From a virus: a DNA stretch of 37,298 nucleotides. Of the stretch, positions 1 to 7,821 are shown piece by piece. How positions within the stretch are numbered: position 1 is the first letter of the stretch; each line of letters begins with the position of its first letter. The notes beneath the pieces are model-generated. The model made no database searches, was not told the origin of the DNA, and worked only from the letters and a program-made list of their open reading frames with translations. A program made the position numbers and the translations under genes. The stretch lies in the IMG/VR virus record IMGVR_UViG_3300018080_000348, positions 1 through 37,298 of that record. One strand, given 5' to 3'.

Positions 1-30
1 GGATTCCATGGTTTTCACCTAAATCAGTGA
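1..30 (+). CDS. 3' end of tail protein gene that begins at 35247 (partial)
   Basis: Frame 1 is open from base 1 to a TGA at 28-30 and encodes GFHGFHLNQ. The gene starting at 35247 reaches the right edge after exactly 684 codons, so joining the two ends keeps the frame and gives a 693-residue protein with a short C-terminal tail. The next gene starts 7 bases after this stop, with GAGG at the stop acting as its ribosome site. That these nine codons belong to the gene at the far end is inferred from the frame and the compact spacing. Confidence 0.6.
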   Translation, partial: GFHGFHLNQ

Positions 31-37
31 GGCCAAT

Positions 38-592
38 ATGACGATTCCATCTACAACAATTTTACCTCTTCATAGTGAGCGGATTAAAGAAGGTGGTGAA
101 GAATTAGATAAGTATTTAAGGGAGCTAATTTTTTCCCTTCAACGTCAATATGAAGATGTCGCACAGGCGGTTAATGGAGATATTCGAAGCGATGTTGATA
201 TTGGAAGCCGTCAATATATCCCTACTGTGAGTGGTTCTAGTACAGAAGGAAGTGGTACTTACGACCATCAAGTGGGGTGGGTTTTAAGACAAGGATTATT
301 AGTCGATTACTGGTTTGATATTAAATGGACAGCTCATACAGGAACAGGAAATCTTATTGTAGATTTACCCTATTTATCTATCGAAAGTGAGCAGAATCCA
401 TTCGTATGTGTGATATCAGCTGAGAATATTGCGTTTAGCGGTTATCTGACGGGAACTGTTGATCCTGGAACTAGAGAGCTGCAAATTTATGATAACCGGA
501 GTGGTACAACCTTTAACAATATAGCGCTGCCTAGTGCGGCGACTTTACGGGGCCATTTGAGATATGTCGGAAGAGAAATCGAGAGAAGTTGA
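38..592 (+). CDS. Virion/tail accessory protein, jelly-roll-like
   Basis: This 184-residue protein lies between the tail gene that crosses the window ends and the internal virion genes, so it is probably a structural or tail-tip component. Residues 1-45 are helical and charged. The rest is beta-rich with Gly/Thr turns, including a GLLVDYWFDIKW stretch followed by TGTGNL, a pattern I associate with small jelly-roll domains in tail proteins. The ATG follows GAGG (28-31) at good spacing. Its end overlaps the next gene by 29 bases. No catalytic motif is visible and the exact function is unknown. Confidence 0.75.
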   Translation: MTIPSTTILPLHSERIKEGGEELDKYLRELIFSLQRQYEDVAQAVNGDIRSDVDIGSRQYIPTVSGSSTEGSGTYDHQVGWVLRQGLLVDYWFDIKWTAHTGTGNLIVDLPYLSIESEQNPFVCVISAENIAFSGYLTGTVDPGTRELQIYDNRSGTTFNNIALPSAATLRGHLRYVGREIERS

Positions 593-1187
593 TTTTGAAA
601 AGTTACGGTTTATTAGAGTTTTTACGCCTATGCACGTTCCAAAAGAACTTATTGAGCAGGTACGTGATAGAGAATATGAGGTCGATGATTGGTATAATTA
701 TCAAGAGGTTATATGCCTTAGGAAAACGGCTTCTGGACCTCAACTTAACCCTTTATCACTCTTGTATGTTATTGCGGATGAAGGGAACAAGGTCGTTGGG
801 ATGTTATGGTGTGAAATTGATACGCTTGGCAAAACACTCGTTATACAAACCTTTTCGATGGATAAGAAATATTGGAGTAGAGGAAAAGCAGTAACACTTT
901 TATCAAAAAAGGCGAAAGAAATATTAAAAGAGTGTAAACTGAAGAGAGCTGTGTGGCATACAAATTATCCAAAACATAGCGAGAGATATGGATTCAAAAG
1001 GGCGCGCTCTGTTTTGATGGAATTTAAAGAGGAGGAAGAAGATGGGCGATGTAATGATGGGGAGTGCGAAGCACAAAGGGGATGCTCCGTTGATGACCCA
1101 GGAACAACAAGACTTTCTGAGTCAGACACTAGCGGGACTGGGGCCTCAAGCGGGAGCAGCCTTTCAACAGTTTCTACAGCCGTATGA
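564..1187 (+). CDS. GNAT-like (acyltransferase-fold) virion-cluster protein
   Basis: This 207-residue protein has the outline of a GNAT fold: a strand pair around LLYVIADEGNKVVGMLW, a helix after YWSRGKAVTLL, and a C-terminal strand with the aromatic NYPKHSERYGFKRARSVL near residues 130-150. A GNAT-like protein beside internal virion genes recalls T7 gp13. The classical acetyl-CoA loop (Q/RxxGxG/A) is not clear, so enzymatic activity is doubtful. The domain ends near the acidic EEEE at about residue 160. The last 46 residues are read from the same DNA as the start of the next gene and are Ser/Thr/Gly-rich, suggesting an overprinted tail. Confidence 0.7.
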   Translation: MSEEKSREVDFEKLRFIRVFTPMHVPKELIEQVRDREYEVDDWYNYQEVICLRKTASGPQLNPLSLLYVIADEGNKVVGMLWCEIDTLGKTLVIQTFSMDKKYWSRGKAVTLLSKKAKEILKECKLKRAVWHTNYPKHSERYGFKRARSVLMEFKEEEEDGRCNDGECEAQRGCSVDDPGTTRLSESDTSGTGASSGSSLSTVSTAV

Positions 1188-1806
1188 CCAAGAACAATTC
1201 CAAGGCTTATTTCAACAAGCGTTTGTCGATCCGGCAATGCTCACGTATGAGCAGCAGGTTTTACCGGCTATTCAACAAAGATTTGTTGAGGCTGGTGCTG
1301 GTTCTTCTTCTGCTTTAAATCAAGCGTTGGGACAATCAGCTGCTGATTTAAGTACGATGCTTGGTGGTCAGATGGGACAATTCTATCAACAACAGCAAGG
1401 ACAACAGCTAAATGCCCTTCAACTTCTTAGTCAGTTAACAGGACAGAGGGCTTTCGATCCTATCATTCAAAAGAGAAGTGGTATAATGGGACCTCTTATT
1501 GAAGCTGGTGGAAAAGTTGGAGCTGCTGCCGCTGCGGCATCTTCCAGAGAGATTAAAGAGAATATTCACGATTTTGTTTCTGGAACATCTATGATTAATG
1601 GCCTTGATGTAAAGCAATATGACTACAAGGAACCTTATGAATTTAAGGGAAAAAATAAAGTTGGTTTGATTGCAGAAGAAGTTCCAGAAGTTCTACAAGA
1701 AGATATAGATGGAGTTCTTGGTGTCGATCTTTATGGATTGCTAGCAATATCAATCAATGCAATTAAAGAATTAACTAAACGAGTTGAAGAGTTGGAGGCA
1801 AAATAA
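1042..1806 (+). CDS. Virion protein with C-terminal peptidase S74-type chaperone domain
   Basis: The protein has 254 residues. Residues 20-165 are rich in Gln, Ala and Gly (for example QQQQGQQLNALQLLSQLTGQ). Residues 167-254 match the intramolecular chaperone domain of phage tail fibres (S74 family): SSREIKENI, then GLIAEEVPEVL, a YGLL helix and a closing coiled coil ending KRVEELEAK. In that family a Ser/Lys pair cleaves the domain off after trimer assembly. Here Ser167 and Lys172 are candidates, but the usual SD pair is SS. AGGAGG lies just before the ATG. The gene overlaps the previous one by 146 bases and touches the next (TAATG). It sits with ejection-type genes rather than with a fibre. 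Confidence 0.85.
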   Translation: MGDVMMGSAKHKGDAPLMTQEQQDFLSQTLAGLGPQAGAAFQQFLQPYDQEQFQGLFQQAFVDPAMLTYEQQVLPAIQQRFVEAGAGSSSALNQALGQSAADLSTMLGGQMGQFYQQQQGQQLNALQLLSQLTGQRAFDPIIQKRSGIMGPLIEAGGKVGAAAAAASSREIKENIHDFVSGTSMINGLDVKQYDYKEPYEFKGKNKVGLIAEEVPEVLQEDIDGVLGVDLYGLLAISINAIKELTKRVEELEAK

Positions 1807-3074
1807 TGCCTATCGTAGTAGAAGACCTATCCGGCATTGCTGAGGGCATTCGAGGAGCTGGTGGTGCTTTAGCCCAGGCTTTAGAAAAACGCGCTGAGCA
1901 GCGTTTAACACAGCAACAAAGGGGAGCTTTAGATGCAGCTCTTCAAAAGGCTGATTTATCGACTACAGCTGGTCAGCAGGATTTCCTTAGGAAATATACA
2001 CAGGCAGGTGGGGATGTTAAAGATGCTTTAGCGGTTATTAAACAACAGCAACCTTCTGAATTAGATAAGTTATTAGCTGCATATGGGTATGGTGAATCAC
2101 AGGGTCAGGAAACTCCAGTGCCTCTTAATCAACGAGATGTTGATGGTGTTTCTGGTAATCCAATTACGGAATCTCCTGTTCAGGCACAAACAAAAGAAAT
2201 TCATCCTGCGTTGAGAGAGACACCATTTAATCAGGTTCCGGATGAAATGGCTACGATTATGGCTGCTAGTACAAATCCATCGACGCAGAAATTTGGTGAA
2301 GCTTTGATGAATACTAGAGACCAAGCTTTCAAAAGGTATGATAGTGAAAGGAAATATGCTTCCCAACAAACGAGAAAATTCACAGATGGAACCACTGAGT
2401 TAAGAAGAACTCTTCCAGGAAGGCAACTATCAGTATCTCAAATGAAGCATTCTCTTTTAAATAGGGATGAGGCGGCAAAAACAAAAGATTTCTGGGCCTC
2501 TTATTTCATGAGAGGAGGAAGTGAATGGGCTGAAAGATTCTTAAGCCCTGAAGGTGCTTTATTAGAAAGTGCTGTGAAGAGCTTCCTTATTGATGACTTA
2601 GCAGTTGTTAAGGGAAGACCTAACCAATTCTTAGAACAAAGAATTATTGCATCTCTACCATCTTTGATGAAAAGCGATTTAGCGAACCTAACCGTGTTAG
2701 CTGGTTTTGAATTGAGAGATGAGTTTGATAAAATAAAGCTAGAAACTTATGACAGATTAGCAGATTTCTACATGAAACAAGATGGATTTTTGCCAGCTAA
2801 TTTTGAATCGGTTGTCTATCAACAGATGCAGCCAGCAATGGAAGCGGCTAGAGATGGATACGCCTATAGAATTAGAACATTGCAAGAGCAAGACCAAGGA
2901 ATAGATAAATTAGCGAATAAAAAAGTTGTACAAGGAACTCCTTTGACAATGGATATGATGACCCATTTTGTTGACACATATGGAAAAGATAAGGCTGTAG
3001 AGAGAGCTAAAAAACTTGGTTATACAATTCCAACAATAGAACAATATAGGAGATATACAGATGCAGGCTCCTGA
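1806..3074 (+). CDS. Probable internal virion/ejection protein A
   Basis: This 422-residue, mostly helical, Gln/Ala-rich protein starts at an ATG sharing bases with the preceding stop (TAATG). The N-terminal 100 residues form helices with Gln runs (TQQQRG, KQQQ); a Pro/Gln-rich linker follows at about 95-145; the rest is charged and helical. No enzyme motif is seen. Its place between the S74 protein and another long helical protein, downstream of head and tail genes, matches the block where podoviruses encode proteins ejected with the DNA. The role is inferred from position and composition only. Confidence 0.75.
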   Translation: MPIVVEDLSGIAEGIRGAGGALAQALEKRAEQRLTQQQRGALDAALQKADLSTTAGQQDFLRKYTQAGGDVKDALAVIKQQQPSELDKLLAAYGYGESQGQETPVPLNQRDVDGVSGNPITESPVQAQTKEIHPALRETPFNQVPDEMATIMAASTNPSTQKFGEALMNTRDQAFKRYDSERKYASQQTRKFTDGTTELRRTLPGRQLSVSQMKHSLLNRDEAAKTKDFWASYFMRGGSEWAERFLSPEGALLESAVKSFLIDDLAVVKGRPNQFLEQRIIASLPSLMKSDLANLTVLAGFELRDEFDKIKLETYDRLADFYMKQDGFLPANFESVVYQQMQPAMEAARDGYAYRIRTLQEQDQGIDKLANKKVVQGTPLTMDMMTHFVDTYGKDKAVERAKKLGYTIPTIEQYRRYTDAGS

Positions 3075-4551
3075 AGGAACAATTTTCGATCTATATGATG
3101 AGGCTGGTAAAGAAGAGAGGCAGAAAACAAAAAAAAGGCGCCCCAAAACAGCTCAAGCTATTAGAGAAGTTGGTTTAGGTATGGCACAAGGTGCTGGGGA
3201 CATAGTTCAAATGGCTGGGATGTTAGAGGGTGCCATACAAGCCCCCTTAACATATGGATTGCTCAGTGAAGAACAGAGAAAAGAAACACAACTACCAGGG
3301 GAGAAAGCGAGGACTCAAATGCTTTTTGATCCTGATATTACTGAGAGCCAGTTTGCTGCTTTAGCTGTCGATGACGATCTTATTCCTCCTACTCAATTGC
3401 CCGGTGGTCGTACTGCTCTTGGGGAGGCGTTAGAAGAAATTCCAGAAGAAGGAACACTTCAAGAAATCGTCAGAAGAGGGACTCGTACATTGGCGTTTGC
3501 ACCAGCTGGAGCAGCTGCTATGGCTGAGATGGGGACTAGAGAGTTAATGGGTTTAGGAGGGAAGAAAATTGCTGAAAATCTTGGTTTAGGAGAAACAGCT
3601 CAAACACTTTTTGATGTAGGGTTTAGTCTTACTCCAGTCCCAAAAAAATTTATTAAAGGTGGTTCTGCTATTATCAAAATGGCTGAACAAGGAAAATTTA
3701 CCACTCAGAAACAAATGGTAGATACAGCAAAAAAATTAGGAATGACAGAACAGGAAATAGCACCACTTGTTAGAGAAGGATGGTTTGCAGATATCCTACG
3801 TAAAATTTCTCCTCGAAGGGGTGGAACTGAAAAAGCGCTGCATGCAACAAAAGCCGGAGTTGGTAGAGCGTTTGAGACAATCCGAGAGTCAGATATTGCA
3901 AGAAACGCTTTGACTAAGGGTTCAAGAGGCGCTTTTATTAAAAATTTAGAATCTGGGTTAGCTGATTTGTCTACAGGAGCTAAAGATGCGATTGCCGGTG
4001 ATTTAGCGGATTTAATGAATAGTAAAATGACTGGTCGAGATTTGATGGTTTTCTGGGATAAAATCAACGACTACTGGAAACAATATCCCAAACTTGGAAA
4101 GCTAAAAGGTTCTCTTAAAAAAGCACTGGGTTCTATTTCTCCCGAGTTATCTTCTGATTTTGAAATGGCCAATACTTTATCTCAAAGATTCCGTGATGTG
4201 GCATCAAAGCTAAAACCTAATGTGGCAACTGATATTGCTGGCCTTGGAGAAGTTGGTGTTGTCTTTAGCTCTCTTTTAAAGGGTGGTTTACCAGTATTAA
4301 TGAAAACAGCTCCTTATAGCCTTGGAATTCCAGCCGCAAGAAAATTAGCGCAGTTGATGTCAACGAGCGCTAGATTTCAAAACCTTCATAAGAAAATGAT
4401 CACTACTGTAAATGCTGGACAGGTTAAAGCTACAAAGAAAATTTTAGATCAGATGGTTGGGATGATTCAAAAAGAATCCCCAGAAACAGCGGCAGAGCTG
4501 CAAAAGATTACCATGGAAGACCTAGAAGAAATGCTTAAGGGAGCGGATTAA
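3061..4551 (+). CDS. Probable internal virion/ejection protein B
   Basis: This 496-residue protein overlaps the previous gene by 14 bases. It has a basic segment near residue 20 (KKRRPK), Gly/Ala-rich amphipathic stretches at about 130-200 (LAFAPAGAAAMAEMG and a following GLGGKK) and near 395-425 (VGVVFSSLLKGGLPVLM), and a charged helical C-terminus. Weakly hydrophobic glycine-rich helices of this sort are common in ejection proteins that enter the cell envelope. I see no lytic transglycosylase or protease motif. It is the last gene of the virion block; a 340-base stretch with an opposed small gene follows. Confidence 0.75.
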   Translation: MQAPEGTIFDLYDEAGKEERQKTKKRRPKTAQAIREVGLGMAQGAGDIVQMAGMLEGAIQAPLTYGLLSEEQRKETQLPGEKARTQMLFDPDITESQFAALAVDDDLIPPTQLPGGRTALGEALEEIPEEGTLQEIVRRGTRTLAFAPAGAAAMAEMGTRELMGLGGKKIAENLGLGETAQTLFDVGFSLTPVPKKFIKGGSAIIKMAEQGKFTTQKQMVDTAKKLGMTEQEIAPLVREGWFADILRKISPRRGGTEKALHATKAGVGRAFETIRESDIARNALTKGSRGAFIKNLESGLADLSTGAKDAIAGDLADLMNSKMTGRDLMVFWDKINDYWKQYPKLGKLKGSLKKALGSISPELSSDFEMANTLSQRFRDVASKLKPNVATDIAGLGEVGVVFSSLLKGGLPVLMKTAPYSLGIPAARKLAQLMSTSARFQNLHKKMITTVNAGQVKATKKILDQMVGMIQKESPETAAELQKITMEDLEEMLKGAD

Positions 4552-4650
4552 GTTTCCCATGTGTTTTTTTCTGCTTTATAGCCCTCTCTGTAAGAGAAAA
4601 TGGATAAAGAAATTAAAATTAACCCTATAACGAGAAAGGAAATCATAATA

Positions 4651-4794
4651 TCACCTATTAAAAGTTTTTAAATAGTACATGATTGCTTGGAGAACAAGCT
4701 TGGACATTGTCATATTCCTATCGATTGCAGCCTTCTTAATGATGGCGTGTTCTTCACGAGACAATTTGACTATTAGAGTTGCTAACTTTTTCAT
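4651..4794 (-). CDS. Small ribbon-helix-helix (Arc/CopG-like) regulator
   Basis: This 47-residue protein begins MKKLATLIVKLSREEHAIIK. A short beta strand (ATLIVKL) is followed by two helices with the turn DRNMTMSKLVLQAI, the layout of ribbon-helix-helix DNA-binding proteins that act as dimers. The reading frame stays open upstream to 5037, but that extension runs antisense through the fibre gene and lacks family features, so the Met at 4794 is chosen. There is no SD; instead a good promoter ends just before the ATG, so the message may be leaderless. It is the only minus-strand gene among the late genes. A repressor role is inferred. Confidence 0.75.
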   Translation of the reverse strand: MKKLATLIVKLSREEHAIIKKAAIDRNMTMSKLVLQAIMYYLKTFNR

Positions 4795-4801
4795 ATATAA
4801 A

Positions 4802-4830
4802 TATATACCAAATCGCCTTTTTTCTTGCAA
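4802..4830 (-). promoter_or_regulatory. Sigma70-type promoter for the ribbon-helix-helix gene
   Basis: Read on the minus strand, TTGCAA (4830-4825) is followed after 17 bases by TATATA (4807-4802). Transcription would begin about 7 bases downstream, at or next to the A of the ATG at 4794. The lack of an SD before this ATG fits a leaderless transcript. The call rests on consensus matching only. Confidence 0.5.
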
Positions 4831-4893
4831 ATAGAAAAAAAAGAGTTGTACAAAAGAGATGTTAGTTAGGCCAGAGAAAAAGGAGGTTTTACG

Positions 4894-7185
4894 ATGGCTA
4901 GAATAAAAAGAGCGTATGGTATTGGTAGGCCGTTTCGAGACGTCTTTCCTGTGCCTGTGATAGCGGCAAGGGCTCCGCTTACAAGTGATACAAATTATGA
5001 AGACGGTCAAGTCTGGATTAGAACTTCGACCAATCAAGTATGGATTAAAACAAGCACAGTTTCCGGCTCTGCTACATGGAGTTTAGCTGGTCCTGGAGCT
5101 TCTGATGTTGACACTATCAATAGTTTATCACCAGTTGCTGGTAATATCATCATTGATGGGGGAACCAATATTACTGATGTGAATGCGGGTAACACGGTGA
5201 CGCTGAATTTAGACGCGGCAATCACCTTGGCGACTAGTGTCACCTCTCCGATTTATACTTCTGCTGCTGCTGCAGATACAAACATCAATTCTGCTGCGGG
5301 ACAAAATATTATCCTGCAAATGGGTGACGCTGCTGCTGCTAACAAAGTAAGTTTCGAAACGAATGCTAGTGCAGAGGTTGCAAGTCTAGATTCTGCTGGA
5401 ACGCTGACAGTTGTAAATATGGATGGTATCATCGGTGCCACAACTCCTGCTGCTGGTACCTTCACTACAGTTACAGCTAATACCTCAGTGACAAGTGCAC
5501 TTTACACTTCTGCTGCTGGTGCGGATTGTGATATTACAGCTCCAGTTGGTCAGAATATGGTGTTGAAGCTTGGAGATGCTGCCGGTGCTAATAAACTTAG
5601 TGTAACAGATAGTGCAGACGTTGAAGTCTTTGCCGTTGATTCTAACGGTGGACAGACATATACATCTATCACTTCTACTGGTTTGATCACTGGTCAAGCT
5701 GGTATTACCGTTAACTCTGCTGGTACTGCCATTACACTTGGTGGTGACAATAGTGGTGATGCGGTAATTCTTGGAGGTGGAACGACAGCTCGTGCGATAA
5801 CGATCGGTCAAGACGCTGCAGCCCATACGGTAGCAATTGGACAAGCTGCCGCTGGAGCAATTACAGTTGATACAGCTGCGGGAATTTCTCTAGACTCTGC
5901 AACTGCTTCAAACTTCACTGTTACTGGCGCTGCTGATCTAACACTAGATTCTAGTGCAGGTTCGGTAAATATTGCTGGTGGTGAAGCTGCTGTTGATGCG
6001 GTATCTATTCAAGCCGCTGCCGGTGGTATTGATGTCAACGGTGCTCTAGAAATTAATATCGATTCTTCTGAGGCCGCTGTGGCTGATGCTGTTCGCATTG
6101 TTGCTTCCGCTGCCGATGGAGGTATCGATATTGACAGTGGAACTGGTGGTTTAACACTTGATTCTACAGGAGCTATCAGTATAGACGCTGCTGCTGCATC
6201 AAACTTTTCTGTAAGTGGAGCTGGTATCGATCTTACTCTTGGTAGTGCTGCTGGACGTGTAATCGTCAACGGTGAGGAAGCTGCCACAGATGCTATTACG
6301 TTGCTTACTGCTGCTGGTGGTATCGATGTAAATGCAGCCTTAGAGATTAATATTGATTCTTCTGAAGCTGCGGTTGCTGATGCTGTCAGAATCGTTGCGT
6401 CGGCCGCTGACGGTGGTATTGATATTGATGCTGGTACAGGTGGAATCACGATTGACTCAACAGGTGCTCTTTCACTTGATGGAGCTGCCGCCTCTAACTT
6501 TAGCGTATCAGGTGCTGGTATTGACCTAACACTTGCTTCTGCTGCTGGTAGAGTTGTAGTAAATGGTGAGGAAGCCGCTGCCGATGCAATAAGATTGCTC
6601 TCTGCTGCTGGTGGACTTGATACTGATGTAGCTCTTCAGATGAACTTAGTGTCATCACAAGCTGCCGCTGATGCCATTGTTATTAATGCATCTGGTGGTG
6701 GTGTTGATATTACGGCAGCTACTAATGATTTAGACATCGCAGCCTCAACAGCAAGTGTTAACATCACTGCTGCAGAAGCTGTTGGAGATGCTATTGTTAT
6801 CAATGCTAGCAATGCCGCTGGTGGTGTAGACATTCAAGCTGGTACTGGAGGGGTTAATATCGCTTCCGGTCAGATTGTTAATGTCGTTAGCAAAACTAAC
6901 GCTGACACTCCATATGCATTACTAGGAACCGATTATGTCGTTGCTGGTGATACAGGGGCTGGTGTTCTTCAAGTAACACTTCCTGCTGCTCCTGCAACTG
7001 GACGTGTTGTTATCGTTACTGACGAAGGTGGTGCTGCTGGAGCTAGCAATATCACTGTTAATGGTAACGGAAAGAATATTGCTTCTGCCGGAGCTGTTGC
7101 CGCAACAGCAGTAATCAACTCCAACTATGGAAGTATGTACCTAATTTACACTGGCACGATTTGGAATGCCTTTGACTTACCATAA
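4894..7185 (+). CDS. Repetitive tail fibre / adhesin-like protein
   Basis: This 763-residue protein starts after a strong AAGGAGG. Residues 1-60 form an N-terminal domain (RAPLTSDTNYEDGQVWI) that probably docks on the tail. Residues 75-665 are Ala/Gly/Asp-rich beta repeats, likely a fibrous beta-helix or trimeric shaft, with three tandem copies of about 97 residues from residue 338. The C-terminal 95 residues (YVVAGDTGAGVLQVTLPAAP onward, ending YGSMYLIYTGTIWNAFDLP) form a compact knob seen at the ends of other phage fibres. It is first in a block of four fibre-like genes. Receptor binding is inferred. Confidence 0.85.
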   Translation: MARIKRAYGIGRPFRDVFPVPVIAARAPLTSDTNYEDGQVWIRTSTNQVWIKTSTVSGSATWSLAGPGASDVDTINSLSPVAGNIIIDGGTNITDVNAGNTVTLNLDAAITLATSVTSPIYTSAAAADTNINSAAGQNIILQMGDAAAANKVSFETNASAEVASLDSAGTLTVVNMDGIIGATTPAAGTFTTVTANTSVTSALYTSAAGADCDITAPVGQNMVLKLGDAAGANKLSVTDSADVEVFAVDSNGGQTYTSITSTGLITGQAGITVNSAGTAITLGGDNSGDAVILGGGTTARAITIGQDAAAHTVAIGQAAAGAITVDTAAGISLDSATASNFTVTGAADLTLDSSAGSVNIAGGEAAVDAVSIQAAAGGIDVNGALEINIDSSEAAVADAVRIVASAADGGIDIDSGTGGLTLDSTGAISIDAAAASNFSVSGAGIDLTLGSAAGRVIVNGEEAATDAITLLTAAGGIDVNAALEINIDSSEAAVADAVRIVASAADGGIDIDAGTGGITIDSTGALSLDGAAASNFSVSGAGIDLTLASAAGRVVVNGEEAAADAIRLLSAAGGLDTDVALQMNLVSSQAAADAIVINASGGGVDITAATNDLDIAASTASVNITAAEAVGDAIVINASNAAGGVDIQAGTGGVNIASGQIVNVVSKTNADTPYALLGTDYVVAGDTGAGVLQVTLPAAPATGRVVIVTDEGGAAGASNITVNGNGKNIASAGAVAATAVINSNYGSMYLIYTGTIWNAFDLP
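5905..6777 (+). repeat. Three tandem ~97-codon repeats in the fibre gene
   Basis: Copies begin at 5905, 6196 and 6490 (spacings of 291 and 294 bases), each opening with A-S-N-F-(S/T)-V-(S/T)-G-A and carrying a GEEAA..DA(I/V) motif about 25 residues later. Copies one and two share a stretch of 31 identical residues (from ALEINIDSSEAAV to GGIDID), yet 19 of its 31 codons differ. The third copy is more diverged, and traces of a further partial copy follow. Confidence 0.8.
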
Positions 7186-7207
7186 ACCAAGAACTTAAGG
7201 TGAAAAA

Positions 7208-7426
7208 ATGGAAACAAAAGACGTAATAGCCTTTGTAGAAGAAAAGGAATGTGGGACATTCAAGGTCTTAATACCTAGAGGAGCTCCTTCCAGTCAGGCT
7301 TACGAATTTGGCTATAATTTTCTGCAAAAGATTGTTGAAATTATTAATCAACAAGCTAGACAACTAGAGCCTAAAAAAGCAGAAGAAGAGGCTAAAGAAG
7401 TCAAAGAGACTAAGCCTGAAAAGTAA
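7208..7426 (+). CDS. Small hypothetical protein of the fibre block
   Basis: The 72-residue product has a compact N-terminal 50 residues (CGTFKVLIPRGAPSSQAYEF, then a helix FLQKIVEIINQQ) and a highly charged Lys/Glu tail. AGGTG precedes the ATG. A terminator follows immediately, so it closes the transcript of the first fibre gene. It may be a fibre chaperone or assembly factor given its position, but there is no sequence evidence for that. Confidence 0.65.
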   Translation: METKDVIAFVEEKECGTFKVLIPRGAPSSQAYEFGYNFLQKIVEIINQQARQLEPKKAEEEAKEVKETKPEK

Positions 7427-7433
7427 AAATAAA

Positions 7434-7464
7434 GGGTGGGGACTGAACATCCCCTCCCTATTTT
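7434..7464 (+). terminator. Rho-independent terminator after the first fibre transcript
   Basis: GGGTGGGGA (7434-7442) can pair with TCCCCTCCC (7450-7458) with one mismatch across a 7-base loop, followed by TATTTT. It lies 8 bases after the stop of the gene ending at 7426. Confidence 0.7.
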
Positions 7465-7489
7465 AGCACTGCACCACAAATAGTGCTAT
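7464..7489 (+). ncRNA. Hairpin with conserved GCACCAC loop (copy 1)
   Basis: TAGCACT (7464-7470) pairs perfectly with AGTGCTA (7482-7488) around an 11-base loop, GCACCACAAAT. The ACACACGGA box follows at 7492-7500 and an ATG at 7508. The loop matches 10 of 11 bases of the hairpin at 27590-27622 although the stems differ, suggesting an RNA-level element. Function unknown. Confidence 0.55.
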
Positions 7490-7491
7490 CC

Positions 7492-7500
7492 ACACACGGA
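7492..7500 (+). repeat. ACACACGGA box, copy 1
   Basis: Exact copy of a 9-mer found five times in the window, always between genes. Here its GGA plus the next G forms the SD of the gene at 7508. Confidence 0.6.
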
Positions 7501-7507
7501 GCAAGTT

Positions 7508-7810
7508 ATGACAAATAGAGCGTCTCAAAATAGGCCCTTTAAATTTGGGGCAAAAGATAGGCGAGAATTTATCGTTCATGATGGCGAAATGGCAATTCGT
7601 GCACAAAACGATGCAACCGGAAATGTTTTATATCTTGGTTTTGCAAAGGCCGGAAGTGCTACAAGCGATGCTGTTTGGCAAATATCCTTTCATGCATGGG
7701 ATGCGAATAATGCTTTAACATCAAGAACGTGGCCACAGAATAGTTTAGGTAGTCCATCTACTGAATATGAATTTGTATGGGACAATCGTGCCACTTACAC
7801 CTACGGATAA
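7508..7810 (+). CDS. Small tail-associated protein
   Basis: The protein has 100 residues. Its C-terminus (EYEFVWDNRATYTYG) is a pattern I recognise from small proteins encoded beside phage tail fibres, with a Trp-rich middle (AVWQISFHAWDANN). It probably takes part in the fibre or tail tip, but the role is unproven. The SD GGAG comes from the ACACACGGA box. It starts a new transcript after the terminator at 7434-7464, and only 11 bases separate it from the next gene. Confidence 0.7.
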   Translation: MTNRASQNRPFKFGAKDRREFIVHDGEMAIRAQNDATGNVLYLGFAKAGSATSDAVWQISFHAWDANNALTSRTWPQNSLGSPSTEYEFVWDNRATYTYG

Positions 7811-7821
7811 TGAGGTAAGAT

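Noticed and set aside
1020-1060. Programmed frameshift joining the GNAT-like gene to the S74 gene
   Set aside because: No proper slippery heptamer in the right frame, and the downstream gene has its own AGGAGG and ATG.
4600-4671. Plus-strand frame of 23 codons after the ejection genes
   Set aside because: The ribosome site is weak, no neighbour is coupled, and its end overlaps the opposed regulator gene.
4795-5037. Long version of the minus-strand ribbon-helix-helix frame
   Set aside because: It would run antisense through the start of the fibre gene and through the promoter; the family fold fits only the last 47 codons.
6009-6449. Long minus-strand frames within the fibre genes (also 5485-5844, 9959-10345, 8618-8980)
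   Set aside because: They follow from the Ala/Gly/Asp-rich repetitive coding of the plus strand, and lack ribosome sites.
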